Positions 7,457 through 15,384 of a DNA stretch of 32,396 nucleotides are shown here, piece by piece. How positions within the stretch are numbered: the first letter of the stretch is position 1; every line of letters begins with the position of its first letter. Made by a program: the position numbers and the translations under genes. The DNA is from an uncultured Eubacteriales bacterium (GTDB lineage: Bacteria > Bacillota > Clostridia > Oscillospirales > Acutalibacteraceae), in NCBI GenBank assembly GCA_900318495.1, contig ONLA01000041.1, positions 1 to 32,396 on the forward strand, given 5' to 3'. Under the pieces are notes generated by a model, which had not been told where the DNA came from, did not search any database, and was given only the letters and a program-made list of their open reading frames with translations.

Positions 7457-7495
7457 AGCTATTCCTCCCTGATAATTTTATTAATTACAGTATAA

Positions 7496-7588
7496 TACTA
7501 ATACCTAATAAAAAGTAGCCAATCTTTGCGGTCTATTTTCCGCAATACTGCGTTGTCGTCCTTGCAAGGCGCCAGCCTTGCCGCGTCC
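7496..7588 (+). mobile_element. Family 1 MITE-like element, copy A (right half lost)
   Basis: It begins with the TA-flanked end ACTAATACCTAATAAAAAG. It then carries the conserved core with two hairpins (TTGCGG/CCGCAA and GCAAGGC-GCCA-GCCTTGC), and stops at CGCGTCC, where family 2 sequence begins. The core matches copies B, C and D almost base for base. Its left end lies 39 nt upstream of the GTG of the Big_2 gene. Confidence 0.8.
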
Positions 7589-7738
7589 ATAATTCAGGTG
7601 TGCGGATTGCGCAGCAAGATTTTTCGTCAGGTTGTACAAATAAATCAAGGTAAGGCTGACGCCTTGCCGAGATTTTTTGGGCAAGGTGACGGAATAATAT
7701 TCAAGCAAGCCGTGCGCCTTGAATTGTGCGGTGTTGCC
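7589..7738 (+). mobile_element. Family 2 MITE-like element, copy 1 (left tip lost)
   Basis: It runs from AATTCAGGTGTGCGGATTGC to GAATTGTGCGGTGTTGCC, abutting the lepA stop codon. It contains long imperfect inverted arms around a central hairpin (GGTAAGGC-TGAC-GCCTTGCC, 7649-7668). The outermost left end seen in other copies is missing and is replaced by family 1 copy A, giving a chimera. The 7457-7738 gap holds only these two elements and the start of the Big_2 gene's leader. Confidence 0.7.
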
Positions 7739-9550
7739 TTAATCGGTGTCTAATTTGAGCACAGCCATAAACGCCTCCTGCGGAACCTCTACGGTGCCGA
7801 GCTGGCGCATACGCTTTTTGCCTTCCTTCTGCTTTTCAAGCAGCTTTTTCTTACGGCTGATGTCACCGCCGTAGCACTTTGCAAGAACGTCCTTGCGCAT
7901 CGCCTTTACGGTTTCACGCGCGATGATTTTTCCTCCGATGCATGCCTGAATCGGAACCTCAAAGAGCTGGCGCGGAATTTTTTCCTTTAGCTTTTCAGCC
8001 ATCTTTCTTGCCCTGCCGTAAGCCTTGTCCTTGTGAATTATAAACGACAGCGCGTCAACAACCTCGCCGTTAAGCATTATGTCAAGCTTAACAAGCTCGC
8101 TGGGAACATATTCCTTCAGCTCATAGTCAAACGACGCGTAACCGCGAGTGCGGCTTTTCAGGGTATCGAAAAAGTCATATATAATCTCGGCAAGCGGCAA
8201 AACATAATGCAGGTCAACGCGGTCGGCGTCGATATACTGCATATCAATAAATGTGCCGCGCCTGTCCTGGCAAAGCTCCATAATGTTGCCTACGTACTCC
8301 TTGGGCGTGTAAATGTGCGCGTCGGTCACCGGCTCCTCGGCAAGCTGAATAAGCGACGGGTCGGGGTAATTGGTCGGGTTGTCAATCATTTCAACCGAAC
8401 CGTCGGTTTTTGTTATCCGGTAAATTACGCTGGGCGCGGTTGTGATAAGATCAAGCAAATACTCGCGCTCCAAACGCTCCTGAATAATTTCCATATGCAG
8501 AAGTCCCAAAAATCCGCAGCGGAAGCCAAAGCCGAGGGCAACCGAGGTTTCCGGGTCAAACGACAACGCCGCGTCGTTTAACTTCAGCTTTTCGAGCGCG
8601 TCCTTGAGGTCGCCGTATTTTGCTCCGTCAACCGGATAAATACCGCAGAATACCATCGGCTGAGCCTCGCGGTAACCGGGCAGCGGCTCGGCAGCAGGGT
8701 TTGACGTTAGCGTAACGGTGTCGCCCACGGTGGCGTCGGCAAGAGTTTTGATTGAACCGGTAATGTAACCAACCTCGCCGGCGTACAAGCCTTCGGTTTT
8801 TTCCATCTGGGTGGCGTGCATAAGTCCGCACTCAACCACATTGAAAACACTGCCGGTTGACATAAGCCTGAACTCATCGCCCGGATGAATCTGACCTTCC
8901 TTAACACGAACATAAATTATTACGCCCTTGTAGCTGTCATAGTAGCTGTCAAAAATCAGCGCGCGGAGCGGAGCGTTAACATCGCCCTCGGGCGCGGGGA
9001 TGTCGGAAACAACCTTTTCAAGCACGGAATGAATATTGATTCCCGCCTTTGCCGAAATTTTCGGAGCGTCCTCGGCAGGAATACCGATAACGTCCTCGAT
9101 TTCATTTATAACCCTGTCCGGATCGGCGCTGGGCAGGTCGATTTTGTTGACAACAGGCACAATTTCAAGACCGCCGTCAACAGCAAGGTAAGTATTCGCA
9201 AGCGTTTGCGCCTCAATTCCCTGAGAAGCGTCAACAACCAGTATCGCGCCCTCGCAGGCCGCGAGAGAACGCGAAACCTCATAGTTAAAGTCAACGTGAC
9301 CGGGGGTGTCGATAAGGTTAAACAAATATGACTCGCCGTCGTCCGCCTTGTAAACAACGCTTACGGCGCGCGCCTTGATTGTAATTCCGCGTTCGCGTTC
9401 AAGCTCCATGTCGTCAAGCAGCTGGGCTTCCATATCACGCGCGGAAACAGAGTTGGTCTGCTCGAGAATACGGTCGGCAAGCGTGCTTTTGCCGTGGTCA
9501 ATATGAGCTATTATACTGAAATTCCTGATTTTATCCTGTGGAAAAGACAA
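7739..9550 (-). CDS. lepA: Elongation factor 4 (LepA), ribosomal back-translocase GTPase
   Basis: A 603-residue, full-length LepA. The GTPase domain has G1 AHIDHGKST (15-23), a DTPGH motif and NKID. EF-G-like domains follow ([13 protein letters not shown]), and the LepA-specific C-terminal domain is complete ([19 protein letters not shown] ... [10 protein letters not shown]). It binds ribosomes and GTP, acting on stalled or mistranslocated ribosomes. The start is TTG at 9550: it gives the usual LepA beginning ([17 protein letters not shown]) and has AAGGTG 7 nt upstream. The nearby ATG is out of frame and stops after eight codons. The stop codon abuts a family 2 repeat. It is divergent from the DHHW gene, with its own promoter. 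Confidence 0.97.
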   Translation of the reverse strand: MSFPQDKIRNFSIIAHIDHGKSTLADRILEQTNSVSARDMEAQLLDDMELERERGITIKARAVSVVYKADDGESYLFNLIDTPGHVDFNYEVSRSLAACEGAILVVDASQGIEAQTLANTYLAVDGGLEIVPVVNKIDLPSADPDRVINEIEDVIGIPAEDAPKISAKAGINIHSVLEKVVSDIPAPEGDVNAPLRALIFDSYYDSYKGVIIYVRVKEGQIHPGDEFRLMSTGSVFNVVECGLMHATQMEKTEGLYAGEVGYITGSIKTLADATVGDTVTLTSNPAAEPLPGYREAQPMVFCGIYPVDGAKYGDLKDALEKLKLNDAALSFDPETSVALGFGFRCGFLGLLHMEIIQERLEREYLLDLITTAPSVIYRITKTDGSVEMIDNPTNYPDPSLIQLAEEPVTDAHIYTPKEYVGNIMELCQDRRGTFIDMQYIDADRVDLHYVLPLAEIIYDFFDTLKSRTRGYASFDYELKEYVPSELVKLDIMLNGEVVDALSFIIHKDKAYGRARKMAEKLKEKIPRQLFEVPIQACIGGKIIARETVKAMRKDVLAKCYGGDISRKKKLLEKQKEGKKRMRQLGTVEVPQEAFMAVLKLDTD

Positions 9551-9585
9551 TTTGCATCACCTTTTTCATAATTATAGTCAAATCT

Positions 9586-9614
9586 ATTGTAGCATAAAAA
9601 AACACGGAACGCAA
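9586..9614 (-). promoter_or_regulatory. lepA promoter
   Basis: TTGCGT (9614-9609), 17 nt, TACAAT (9591-9586) on the minus strand, about 35 nt before the TTG start. Confidence 0.6.
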
Positions 9615-9686
9615 TAATTATGTTTACCTTAGAAAAAACACAGGAAATTTATCGAGTTATTTTATCAAAATTTTTAAGTAATCATA

Positions 9687-9715
9687 TTGTTTTTGGGGCG
9701 ATAATGTTGTATAAT
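9687..9715 (+). promoter_or_regulatory. Promoter of the DHHW-Nudix operon
   Basis: TTGTTT (9687-9692), 17 nt, TATAAT (9710-9715). The leader is about 70 nt and ends in a strong AGGAGGT ribosome site. Confidence 0.6.
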
Positions 9716-9791
9716 TATTTTGTGTGTTTAAAGATTGTGTTGTTTTCAAATTTATTGTTTGGTATTTTAAATAATATCAGGAGGTATAGCA

Positions 9792-11096
9792 ATGAGTGAC
9801 CGCAATCGCGACGATTACTTTGATCTCGATAACTTTGATGAAACGATTGACAGCAGCGACTACCGCAGAAGGCAGGCGGCAAGGAACAACCGTTCATCCT
9901 ACGGCAACAGACGCCCAAGCTCAAGACGCAGACCAAGCCGCAAAAACCGCACAAGGACGCGAAACAGGATTGTTATTTTGGCAGGAGGCGCCGCGATTCT
10001 GATTTTGCTGATAGTTCTTATTTCGCTGATGTTCAGAGGCTGCGGCAAAAAGGAACCCGAGGAAATCTCAACGGAGACAAAGAGTCAGCAAAGCACTCAG
10101 GCTCCCACCGCTGCTCAGCAGGCAAACGCCTCAGGAGGCGACCCGCTGTCCGTTTCATACTTTATGACTCCGGTTATTGAAGACGACAACTCGGCAGGAA
10201 CCGACTTCGGCACGGTTTACGGCTGGAAGGGCTCGGCATTTGAGCTGTTCGGAGGCAGCGAAGACACCGCTAAAACCTACGCGGACACAGTCACGTCGCT
10301 CGCTCCAAAGCTTAACGGCATAAACGTTTACAGTATGATTGTTCCCAACCACACCGAATACGGCTTGCCTCAAAGACTCAAGGACGGCAGCGTGGTTCAG
10401 TCAAATTCCCAGGCGGACAACATCAAAAAGGCGTACGAAAGCATGGGCGCCGGAGTAACTCCCGTTAACGCCTATAACTACCTTGGTGAACACAACACCG
10501 AATACACCTACTTCCATTCCGACCACCACTGGACGGGACTCGGCGCTTATTACGCGTACAAAGCGTTTGCCGATACACTGAAAATGACTCCGCTTAAGCT
10601 TGAAGACTGTACCGAAAAACAGATTGACGGCTTTACCGGAACATTCTCTGACATGGCAACCGGACTTGAACCCGATTCGGTTCACTACTGGGAATTCCCT
10701 TATTCGGTATCCATGGAGCTCCACTACGAAAGCGGAACCACCGAAAACTATGACAGTCCGTATTTTGAAAACGCTACGGCAGGTTCAAACACCTACGGCG
10801 TGTTTATATTCGGCGATAATCCTCTGACGATTCTTAAATCCCAGTCGGAGGCCGCCGAACCCAACAGAAAAATCGCCGTTGTCAAGGAAAGCTACGGAAA
10901 CGCTTTTGTTCCTTACCTTACACAAAACTTCAGCGAAGTTCACATTATGGATTTAAGAACCTTCCGCGCGAACTCCGATGTTGACATTGCAACCTACTGC
11001 AAAAACAACGGAATTACAGATTTCCTGTTCCTGAACGGCATTATGAGCGCAAACACCCAGGGACAGCTCGACAACATCACGGCATTGTTTAACTAA
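9792..11096 (+). CDS. DHHW-family membrane-anchored SGNH-like protein (AlgX/AlgJ relative)
   Basis: A 434-residue protein. The cytoplasmic N-terminus (1-58) is acidic, then very Arg-rich (RRPSSRRRPSRKNRTRTRNR). One membrane span (about 60-80) is followed by a Ser/Thr/Gln-rich linker and an extracellular domain (about 118-434). DHHW at 244-247 is the family signature and matches the Asp-His part of the SGNH triad. KESYGNAF with S367 fits the catalytic Ser motif of AlgX/AlgJ-type O-acetyltransferases. Relatives transfer or remove acetyl groups on surface polysaccharides, usually with an MBOAT partner. No MBOAT is adjacent; the only one in the window is at 28807. AGGAGGT precedes the ATG. A Nudix gene follows after 21 nt. 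Confidence 0.85.
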   Translation: MSDRNRDDYFDLDNFDETIDSSDYRRRQAARNNRSSYGNRRPSSRRRPSRKNRTRTRNRIVILAGGAAILILLIVLISLMFRGCGKKEPEEISTETKSQQSTQAPTAAQQANASGGDPLSVSYFMTPVIEDDNSAGTDFGTVYGWKGSAFELFGGSEDTAKTYADTVTSLAPKLNGINVYSMIVPNHTEYGLPQRLKDGSVVQSNSQADNIKKAYESMGAGVTPVNAYNYLGEHNTEYTYFHSDHHWTGLGAYYAYKAFADTLKMTPLKLEDCTEKQIDGFTGTFSDMATGLEPDSVHYWEFPYSVSMELHYESGTTENYDSPYFENATAGSNTYGVFIFGDNPLTILKSQSEAAEPNRKIAVVKESYGNAFVPYLTQNFSEVHIMDLRTFRANSDVDIATYCKNNGITDFLFLNGIMSANTQGQLDNITALFN

Positions 11097-11117
11097 AACC
11101 CGAAAGGAGGCAACAGC

Positions 11118-11813
11118 ATGATATCCGAAAAGGTAAAAGCAACGGTTTTCGGAAATATTTCCGACGGCTTATACTCAGCTTATGTAAGCTCGGCTAACAT
11201 AAGCAACCGCAGCGCGTATTTGGTCACACGCAAAAATGTTTTTGAGTATACGGATTGTGTTGTAATTGCTGTTGCCGAATTTGAGGGGCTTAACGGCGAT
11301 AAGCTGATTGTTTCCCAGCCGGGCGAGGTTTTTTATGAACCCGAGCTAAGACAGATTTTGTCACGTCTTTCCAACGTAAAGGTAAAGGCCTTAAAATGCC
11401 TTTACGAAAAATCCTGCGGCGGCATAATATTTTACAAGACAAAGCAAAACACCAAAATTTTGCTTGTTAAGAACAACAACGGCAGATACTGGAGCTTTCC
11501 GAAGGGTCACATCGAGGACAGCGAAACCGAACAGGAAACAGCCGTTCGTGAAATCAAGGAGGAAACAGGGCTTGACGTTACCATTGTTAAGGGCTTCCGA
11601 GAAATAAGCGAATACTGTCCGTTCGGCAAAATCCGCAAACGCGTGGTTTTCTTCCTTGCCCGTGCCTTCACCGACAATGTGAAGATTCAGGAAGAGGAAA
11701 TCGACAGTTACATTTGGGTTGACCTGCAGCAGGCACGCAAGCTTTGCACCTATGACAATGACCTTAGGATTATCGAAAAGGCGGAAACCGCTATTCACCT
11801 GATGAGAAACTGA
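11118..11813 (+). CDS. Nudix hydrolase with extra N-terminal domain
   Basis: A 231-residue protein. The Nudix box is complete, from G130 through E136, R144, E145, E148 and E149 to G151, matching GX5EX7REUXEEXGU, so magnesium-dependent hydrolysis of a nucleoside-diphosphate-linked substrate is expected. The substrate cannot be read from the sequence. Residues 1-95 are not part of a minimal Nudix fold. The segment DCVVIAVAEFEGLNGDKLIV followed by PGEVFYEPELRQIL resembles the C-terminal half of a short clostridial inorganic-pyrophosphatase-like domain (inference). AAGGAGG lies upstream of the ATG. It is probably co-transcribed with the DHHW gene. A family 1 repeat begins 5 nt after the stop codon. 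Confidence 0.9.
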   Translation: MISEKVKATVFGNISDGLYSAYVSSANISNRSAYLVTRKNVFEYTDCVVIAVAEFEGLNGDKLIVSQPGEVFYEPELRQILSRLSNVKVKALKCLYEKSCGGIIFYKTKQNTKILLVKNNNGRYWSFPKGHIEDSETEQETAVREIKEETGLDVTIVKGFREISEYCPFGKIRKRVVFFLARAFTDNVKIQEEEIDSYIWVDLQQARKLCTYDNDLRIIEKAETAIHLMRN

Positions 11814-11818
11814 ATTAA

Positions 11819-11925
11819 TACTAATACCTAATAAAAAGTAGCCAATCTTTGCGGTCTATTTTCCGCAATACTGCGTTGTCGTCCTTGCAAGGCGCCAGCC
11901 TTGCCGCGTCTATCAGGAATTAGTA
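11819..11925 (+). mobile_element. Family 1 MITE-like element, copy B
   Basis: A 107-bp copy with both ends: TA-CTAATACCTAATA on the left and TATCAGGAATTAG-TA on the right. The core is identical to copy A, but most of the right arm is deleted (CGCGT joins directly to CTATCAGG). It starts 5 nt after the Nudix stop codon. Confidence 0.85.
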
Positions 11926-11940
11926 TAACACAAAATTTTA

Positions 11941-11976
11941 CCCCGAACCGTTTCAACGCCGGTTCGGGGTTGTTTT
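11941..11976. terminator. Bidirectional terminator between Nudix and permease genes
   Basis: CCCCGAACCG (11941-11950) pairs perfectly with 11960-11969 across a 9-nt loop, followed by TTGTTTT. It serves the rightward Nudix operon and probably also the leftward ABC operon, whose last stop codon is at 11975. Confidence 0.85.
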
Positions 11977-13897
11977 ATCTTTCGCTTTGCTCGTATGATA
12001 TGTAATACGGGCTGTCGGTGTTTACTTCGCCGTCGCTGTTTATCAGTCCAAGCGATTCAAGAGCGCGTATCGTGTTTACGCTGTCCTCCGTGAAGTAAAC
12101 CCTCGGATTATTGCGGTCGCTGAGCTGCATTATAGTATGCAAAAGCCGCGAGCTTTGAACCCTGTTTTTGTCGTCATAGATTATGCGAAGCTTCAGATTT
12201 TTATAGTTGGATTTGTTTTCCTTCAAATTAACGTTGTCTTTTTTTAGAGCGTCATACAGCTTTTGGCAGTCTTCCTTAAACTTTTCGGCACTCACCTTTT
12301 CGTTTTCGGCAAGTACTATTCTGCCTTTGTCGCTGTATAAGCTTTTCTCAAGTGTAAAGCCGCGCAGCATATCGCGGTTTATGCAGTCAATTGAAAAATA
12401 GTTTTGAGTGTATTGCTCGGAATCAACTATTTCTTCAATCATTTTTTCACGTTCATAATAACTCTCGCTGCTGCCGCTGCTGCCTATATACCGCATCAAA
12501 TTCAGGCGGTAATGACGGATTACCTCTGTTCCGTTTTTAAGCTTGTAGCCTATGCAGTATGAACTATCGCTGCCAATTATTTCCTCAAAGCCGTCAAGAA
12601 AAAGGTTATACCAAACATTTCTGAACTTTATTTGAGAATTCATATGAAAATCTTCTACGGTTCTTTGGTGAATATCAATAATCTCCTTTATTGTTTCGGC
12701 GTCTGAAAAATCATCCGAACACTCCGAAGCTATTCGCGGAATTGTTTTCTCGGCGCCGATTACATCCTTAGGATAAACAATCCCTGCGCTTTCAACCATA
12801 TTTTCAGACGGAACATAGGTGTTAAAGCCCAAAATATCAACATCGCAAATCACGACCGCCGCCAAAGTAACCGCCGCCATAACCGCAAACGGAATAGAGG
12901 TTTTTATCAGGCTGTCAAAATTTTTATAAAAAATAAGGTGAACGATAATGTAAGCCGGAACCGAACCGAGAACAAAGCCGAATAAGAATCCAAGCATTCC
13001 GTTTGCCAGCGCGTTTAATGAGCCGAACAAAATTCCCAGCGACATACCGCAAATAAACGACACAATAAGCTTAACGGCATAAGCGGGCAAAAAGTACGCG
13101 AACGAGTTTTGCGCGCGGTCCGACCTGCGCTTTTTTGCCAGCACGGCGGCAAACACTGTGCAGGCGGCAGTGAACAAAATCCAGTAAATCACGTTCCTGC
13201 CCTGGTACGCCCCAACGGGGTTAAGCGCGTTAATTATAAAATTGTCTCTGGTTATTATACGGGGAATACCGTAGAAAAACGCGTTGACCACCGCTTTTAT
13301 AAGGTTGAGGGCCATCGGATATGAAATTGCTATCGCCAAAAACGAAATTACGGTGTGAACGGTTGTGCCGCAGCACACGGCAAGCAGACCGTAAAACGCG
13401 ACGCACGCCGCTGTTCCTATGATAATATGAACATAAAGCTCAAGGGTTTCGGCGACAAGCGGCTGTCCCAAAATCAGCGATATGATTGAAATTACGCTAA
13501 AGAAAAACAGCGCAGGAATAATTGAAAACAGAAACGTCGAAGCGGTTTTTGAAAGATAAAGCACGGTTGAGCTTATCGGCAGCGAGCCGTACATATCCAC
13601 CTTGCGCTTGTTATGAAGATAAGAATAATTTCCCGCGGTATAGATGATTGTAAAAACGGCGGTAAGCGAAAACACGCCGAACGATGAAACAAGCTGAAAA
13701 ACCAGCGCGGCTTTCTGAATTGCCTTGTCCGCTCCTGTGTTCACACCGACCGCAATACAAAGCGTGAGCACAACTACGGTTAAAACAGCCGACAAAATAC
13801 CGTAAACGGCAAGCGAGGTGGCGCGGTTCTTCATCTCCCACTTAAACACCGAAAACGCGTTTCTGAGGTTTGCTTTAAAAGACGAGTCTGGCGTCAT
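11975..13897 (-). CDS. ABC transporter permease with large soluble C-terminal domain
   Basis: A protein of about 640 residues. The N-terminal half has roughly ten membrane spans (from SLAVYGILSAVLTVVVLTLC to PFAVMAAVTLAAVVI). The C-terminal part, from about residue 360, is soluble and charged and includes MRYIGSSGSSESYYEREKM; it resembles permeases annotated with DUF6449. It is probably the membrane partner of the ATPase upstream. The ATG at 13897 is preferred because GGGGG lies 9 nt upstream inside the ATPase gene, giving a 23-bp overlap. A GTG at 13918 would add seven residues. Together with the ATPase and GntR genes this matches the YtrA-type layout, often induced by cell-wall-active antibiotics. 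The substrate is unknown. Confidence 0.8.
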   Translation of the reverse strand: MTPDSSFKANLRNAFSVFKWEMKNRATSLAVYGILSAVLTVVVLTLCIAVGVNTGADKAIQKAALVFQLVSSFGVFSLTAVFTIIYTAGNYSYLHNKRKVDMYGSLPISSTVLYLSKTASTFLFSIIPALFFFSVISIISLILGQPLVAETLELYVHIIIGTAACVAFYGLLAVCCGTTVHTVISFLAIAISYPMALNLIKAVVNAFFYGIPRIITRDNFIINALNPVGAYQGRNVIYWILFTAACTVFAAVLAKKRRSDRAQNSFAYFLPAYAVKLIVSFICGMSLGILFGSLNALANGMLGFLFGFVLGSVPAYIIVHLIFYKNFDSLIKTSIPFAVMAAVTLAAVVICDVDILGFNTYVPSENMVESAGIVYPKDVIGAEKTIPRIASECSDDFSDAETIKEIIDIHQRTVEDFHMNSQIKFRNVWYNLFLDGFEEIIGSDSSYCIGYKLKNGTEVIRHYRLNLMRYIGSSGSSESYYEREKMIEEIVDSEQYTQNYFSIDCINRDMLRGFTLEKSLYSDKGRIVLAENEKVSAEKFKEDCQKLYDALKKDNVNLKENKSNYKNLKLRIIYDDKNRVQSSRLLHTIMQLSDRNNPRVYFTEDSVNTIRALESLGLINSDGEVNTDSPYYISYEQSER

Positions 13898-14774
13898 AAC
13901 CGTAAACCCCCATTTCACTTATAAATAATTCCTCCAAGCTGAGAGGCATAGCAGAAATATACACAGGCTTCAGCGCTTCAAGGCGCGGCATAAAATCGGC
14001 GTCGCTTCCCTTTATGGTGAGGTTGAAAATATTGCCGTTTTGCCAAACGTTTACAACATTTATCCCCTCAAAAATATTTTGAACCTGCGGAATTTGGCCG
14101 AAAGCAACCTGTACCTTGCGGTATTGTCCGCGCAGCGCGTCGGTGTCACTGTCAAGCAGCAGTGCTCCGTTATGCATAAGGCACACCCTGTCGCACAAGT
14201 CCTCAAGCTCACGCAGGTTATGGGACGCGATTATTACAGTCATACCGCAGTCCGCCACCTGCTCAATAACAAGCTTTTTCAGCAGCAGTCTCATTACCGG
14301 ATCAAGTCCGTCAAAGATTTCGTCCATAAAAAGGTATTTGGGGCATGTTGAAAGCGCAAGTATAATTGCCGCCTGACGCTGCATACCCTTTGACATATTA
14401 ATAATTTTGTCGTCCTTGCCGACAGGAAACATAGAGCATAAGCTTAAAAAGCGCTGTTCGCTCCAGTTAGGATACAAATCGCGGTAAAGCGAAGCGGTGT
14501 TGTTAATTGTGCTTCTGTCATAATAAAAGGGAAAGTCAGGCACAAAAAAGCAGACTCCCTTTGCCGCGGCATTATTGTAAAGGGCTTGTCCGTCGATAAT
14601 AATACTGCCCGAATCGGCGGCAAAAACGCCCGAAAGCAGCCTCAGCAAAGTCGATTTTCCTCCGCCGTTGCTGCCGACAAGTCCCACAATTCTGCCGCGG
14701 TCAACGCTCATATTCAGATTGCTGACTGCGCAAACATTATCGAAGCTTTTTGTAAGGTTTTTAATCTCTATCAC
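13875..14774 (-). CDS. ABC transporter ATP-binding protein
   Basis: A 299-residue nucleotide-binding subunit. Walker A is GSNGGGKST (34-42). The signature is the unusual MSKGMQRQ (127-134) in place of LSGGQ, a form common in the YtrB/EcsA-like group. Walker B is YLFMDE (147-152) followed by DGLD, and the switch His is H185 (IIASHN). The C-terminal region of about 80 residues (KVQVAFGQIPQVQNIF ... LSLEELFI) is typical of drug and bacitracin-type exporters. The start is GTG at 14774 with GGAGG 7 nt upstream. It overlaps the permease gene and follows the GntR gene by 43 nt, so the three genes form one operon. Confidence 0.93.
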   Translation of the reverse strand: MIEIKNLTKSFDNVCAVSNLNMSVDRGRIVGLVGSNGGGKSTLLRLLSGVFAADSGSIIIDGQALYNNAAAKGVCFFVPDFPFYYDRSTINNTASLYRDLYPNWSEQRFLSLCSMFPVGKDDKIINMSKGMQRQAAIILALSTCPKYLFMDEIFDGLDPVMRLLLKKLVIEQVADCGMTVIIASHNLRELEDLCDRVCLMHNGALLLDSDTDALRGQYRKVQVAFGQIPQVQNIFEGINVVNVWQNGNIFNLTIKGSDADFMPRLEALKPVYISAMPLSLEELFISEMGVYGYDARLVF

Positions 14775-14817
14775 TTTTTAACCTCCAAAGCGGCGCGCTA
14801 AGCAAGCAGGTTAATAA

Positions 14818-15177
14818 TCAGCCGGTAATCTTTTTGATTATGGCAATAAGCTCCTCGCTTGTTGTGCCGAAAGTTACCGCTTCTCTGCAGGCATCCGTAA
14901 ACTTTTCAACCGCAAGCTGTTTTTGGGCAAAGTTTTGCGTTGCCTGTTCGCTCAAAAAGCTGCCTCTGCCAACGGTAGAGTAAATGTAGCCCTTTGCCTC
15001 AAGGTCACGGTACGCTTTAGCGGCGGTGTTGGGGTTGATTCCGAGGTCAGACGCAAGTATTCTGACCGGCGGAAGCTTGTCACCCGGCTTAAGCACACCC
15101 AGAGAAGCCATTTTGATTACATTGTTGATGATTTGCTCATAAATCGGAATTCTTGAGCTCGGATCAATTTGAAACAT
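14818..15177 (-). CDS. GntR-family regulator, YtrA subfamily
   Basis: A 119-residue repressor. The winged helix-turn-helix covers about 10-75 (PIYEQIINNVIKMASLG, GDKLPPVRILASDLGINPNT, AYRDLEAKGYI). A short helical tail of about 40 residues is typical of the YtrA group, which has no large effector domain. The ATG at 15177 follows AGGAGG by 8 nt; an upstream in-frame start at 15273 would lie inside the promoter and is rejected. First gene of the ABC operon. A GTAC-N7-GTAC inverted repeat overlaps its own promoter's -10 box, so it probably represses its own operon. Confidence 0.92.
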   Translation of the reverse strand: MFQIDPSSRIPIYEQIINNVIKMASLGVLKPGDKLPPVRILASDLGINPNTAAKAYRDLEAKGYIYSTVGRGSFLSEQATQNFAQKQLAVEKFTDACREAVTFGTTSEELIAIIKKITG

Positions 15178-15256
15178 TATTCTTCCTCCTGATTGCGGCT
15201 TATGTACCCTCTCGCCGCGTTGTAATTCACCGCGTTTTATTGTATTATAAATCGTA

Positions 15257-15271
15257 GTACATAAATAGTAC
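15257..15271. promoter_or_regulatory. Likely GntR operator
   Basis: GTAC (15257-15260), 7 nt, GTAC (15268-15271), overlapping the -10 box of the GntR operon promoter. This is the placement expected for autorepression by a YtrA-type protein. Confidence 0.6.
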
Positions 15272-15293
15272 ACCTATTTCACCTAAATGTCAA
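15265..15293 (-). promoter_or_regulatory. Promoter of the GntR-ABC operon
   Basis: TTGACA (15293-15288), 17 nt, TACTAT (15270-15265) on the minus strand. The leader is about 80 nt. Confidence 0.7.
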
Positions 15294-15349
15294 TAGATTT
15301 TACAAGATTTTAAATATTTTTCTTATTCCGGAGCTGTATGCGCAAAACA

Positions 15350-15370
15350 AAGGGGAGAAAGCCTCCCCTT
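15350..15370 (-). terminator. Terminator of the hydrogenase-maturation operon
   Basis: AAGGGGAG and CTCCCCTT form an 8-bp stem with a 5-nt loop. On the minus strand it is followed by TGTTTTG. It lies 14 nt beyond the lipoprotein stop codon. Confidence 0.8.
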
Positions 15371-15384
15371 AAAACTTAGAATTG

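Noticed and set aside
7505-7708. A 67-residue minus-strand frame between lepA and the Big_2 gene
   Set aside because: It runs across both MITE fragments, has no ribosome site, and its C-terminal part only reflects the repeat core, which is open in this frame.
9516-9542. Eight-codon ORF starting with ATG upstream of and overlapping the lepA start
   Set aside because: It is very short and out of frame; the AAGGTG site serves the TTG start, which gives the conserved LepA N-terminus.
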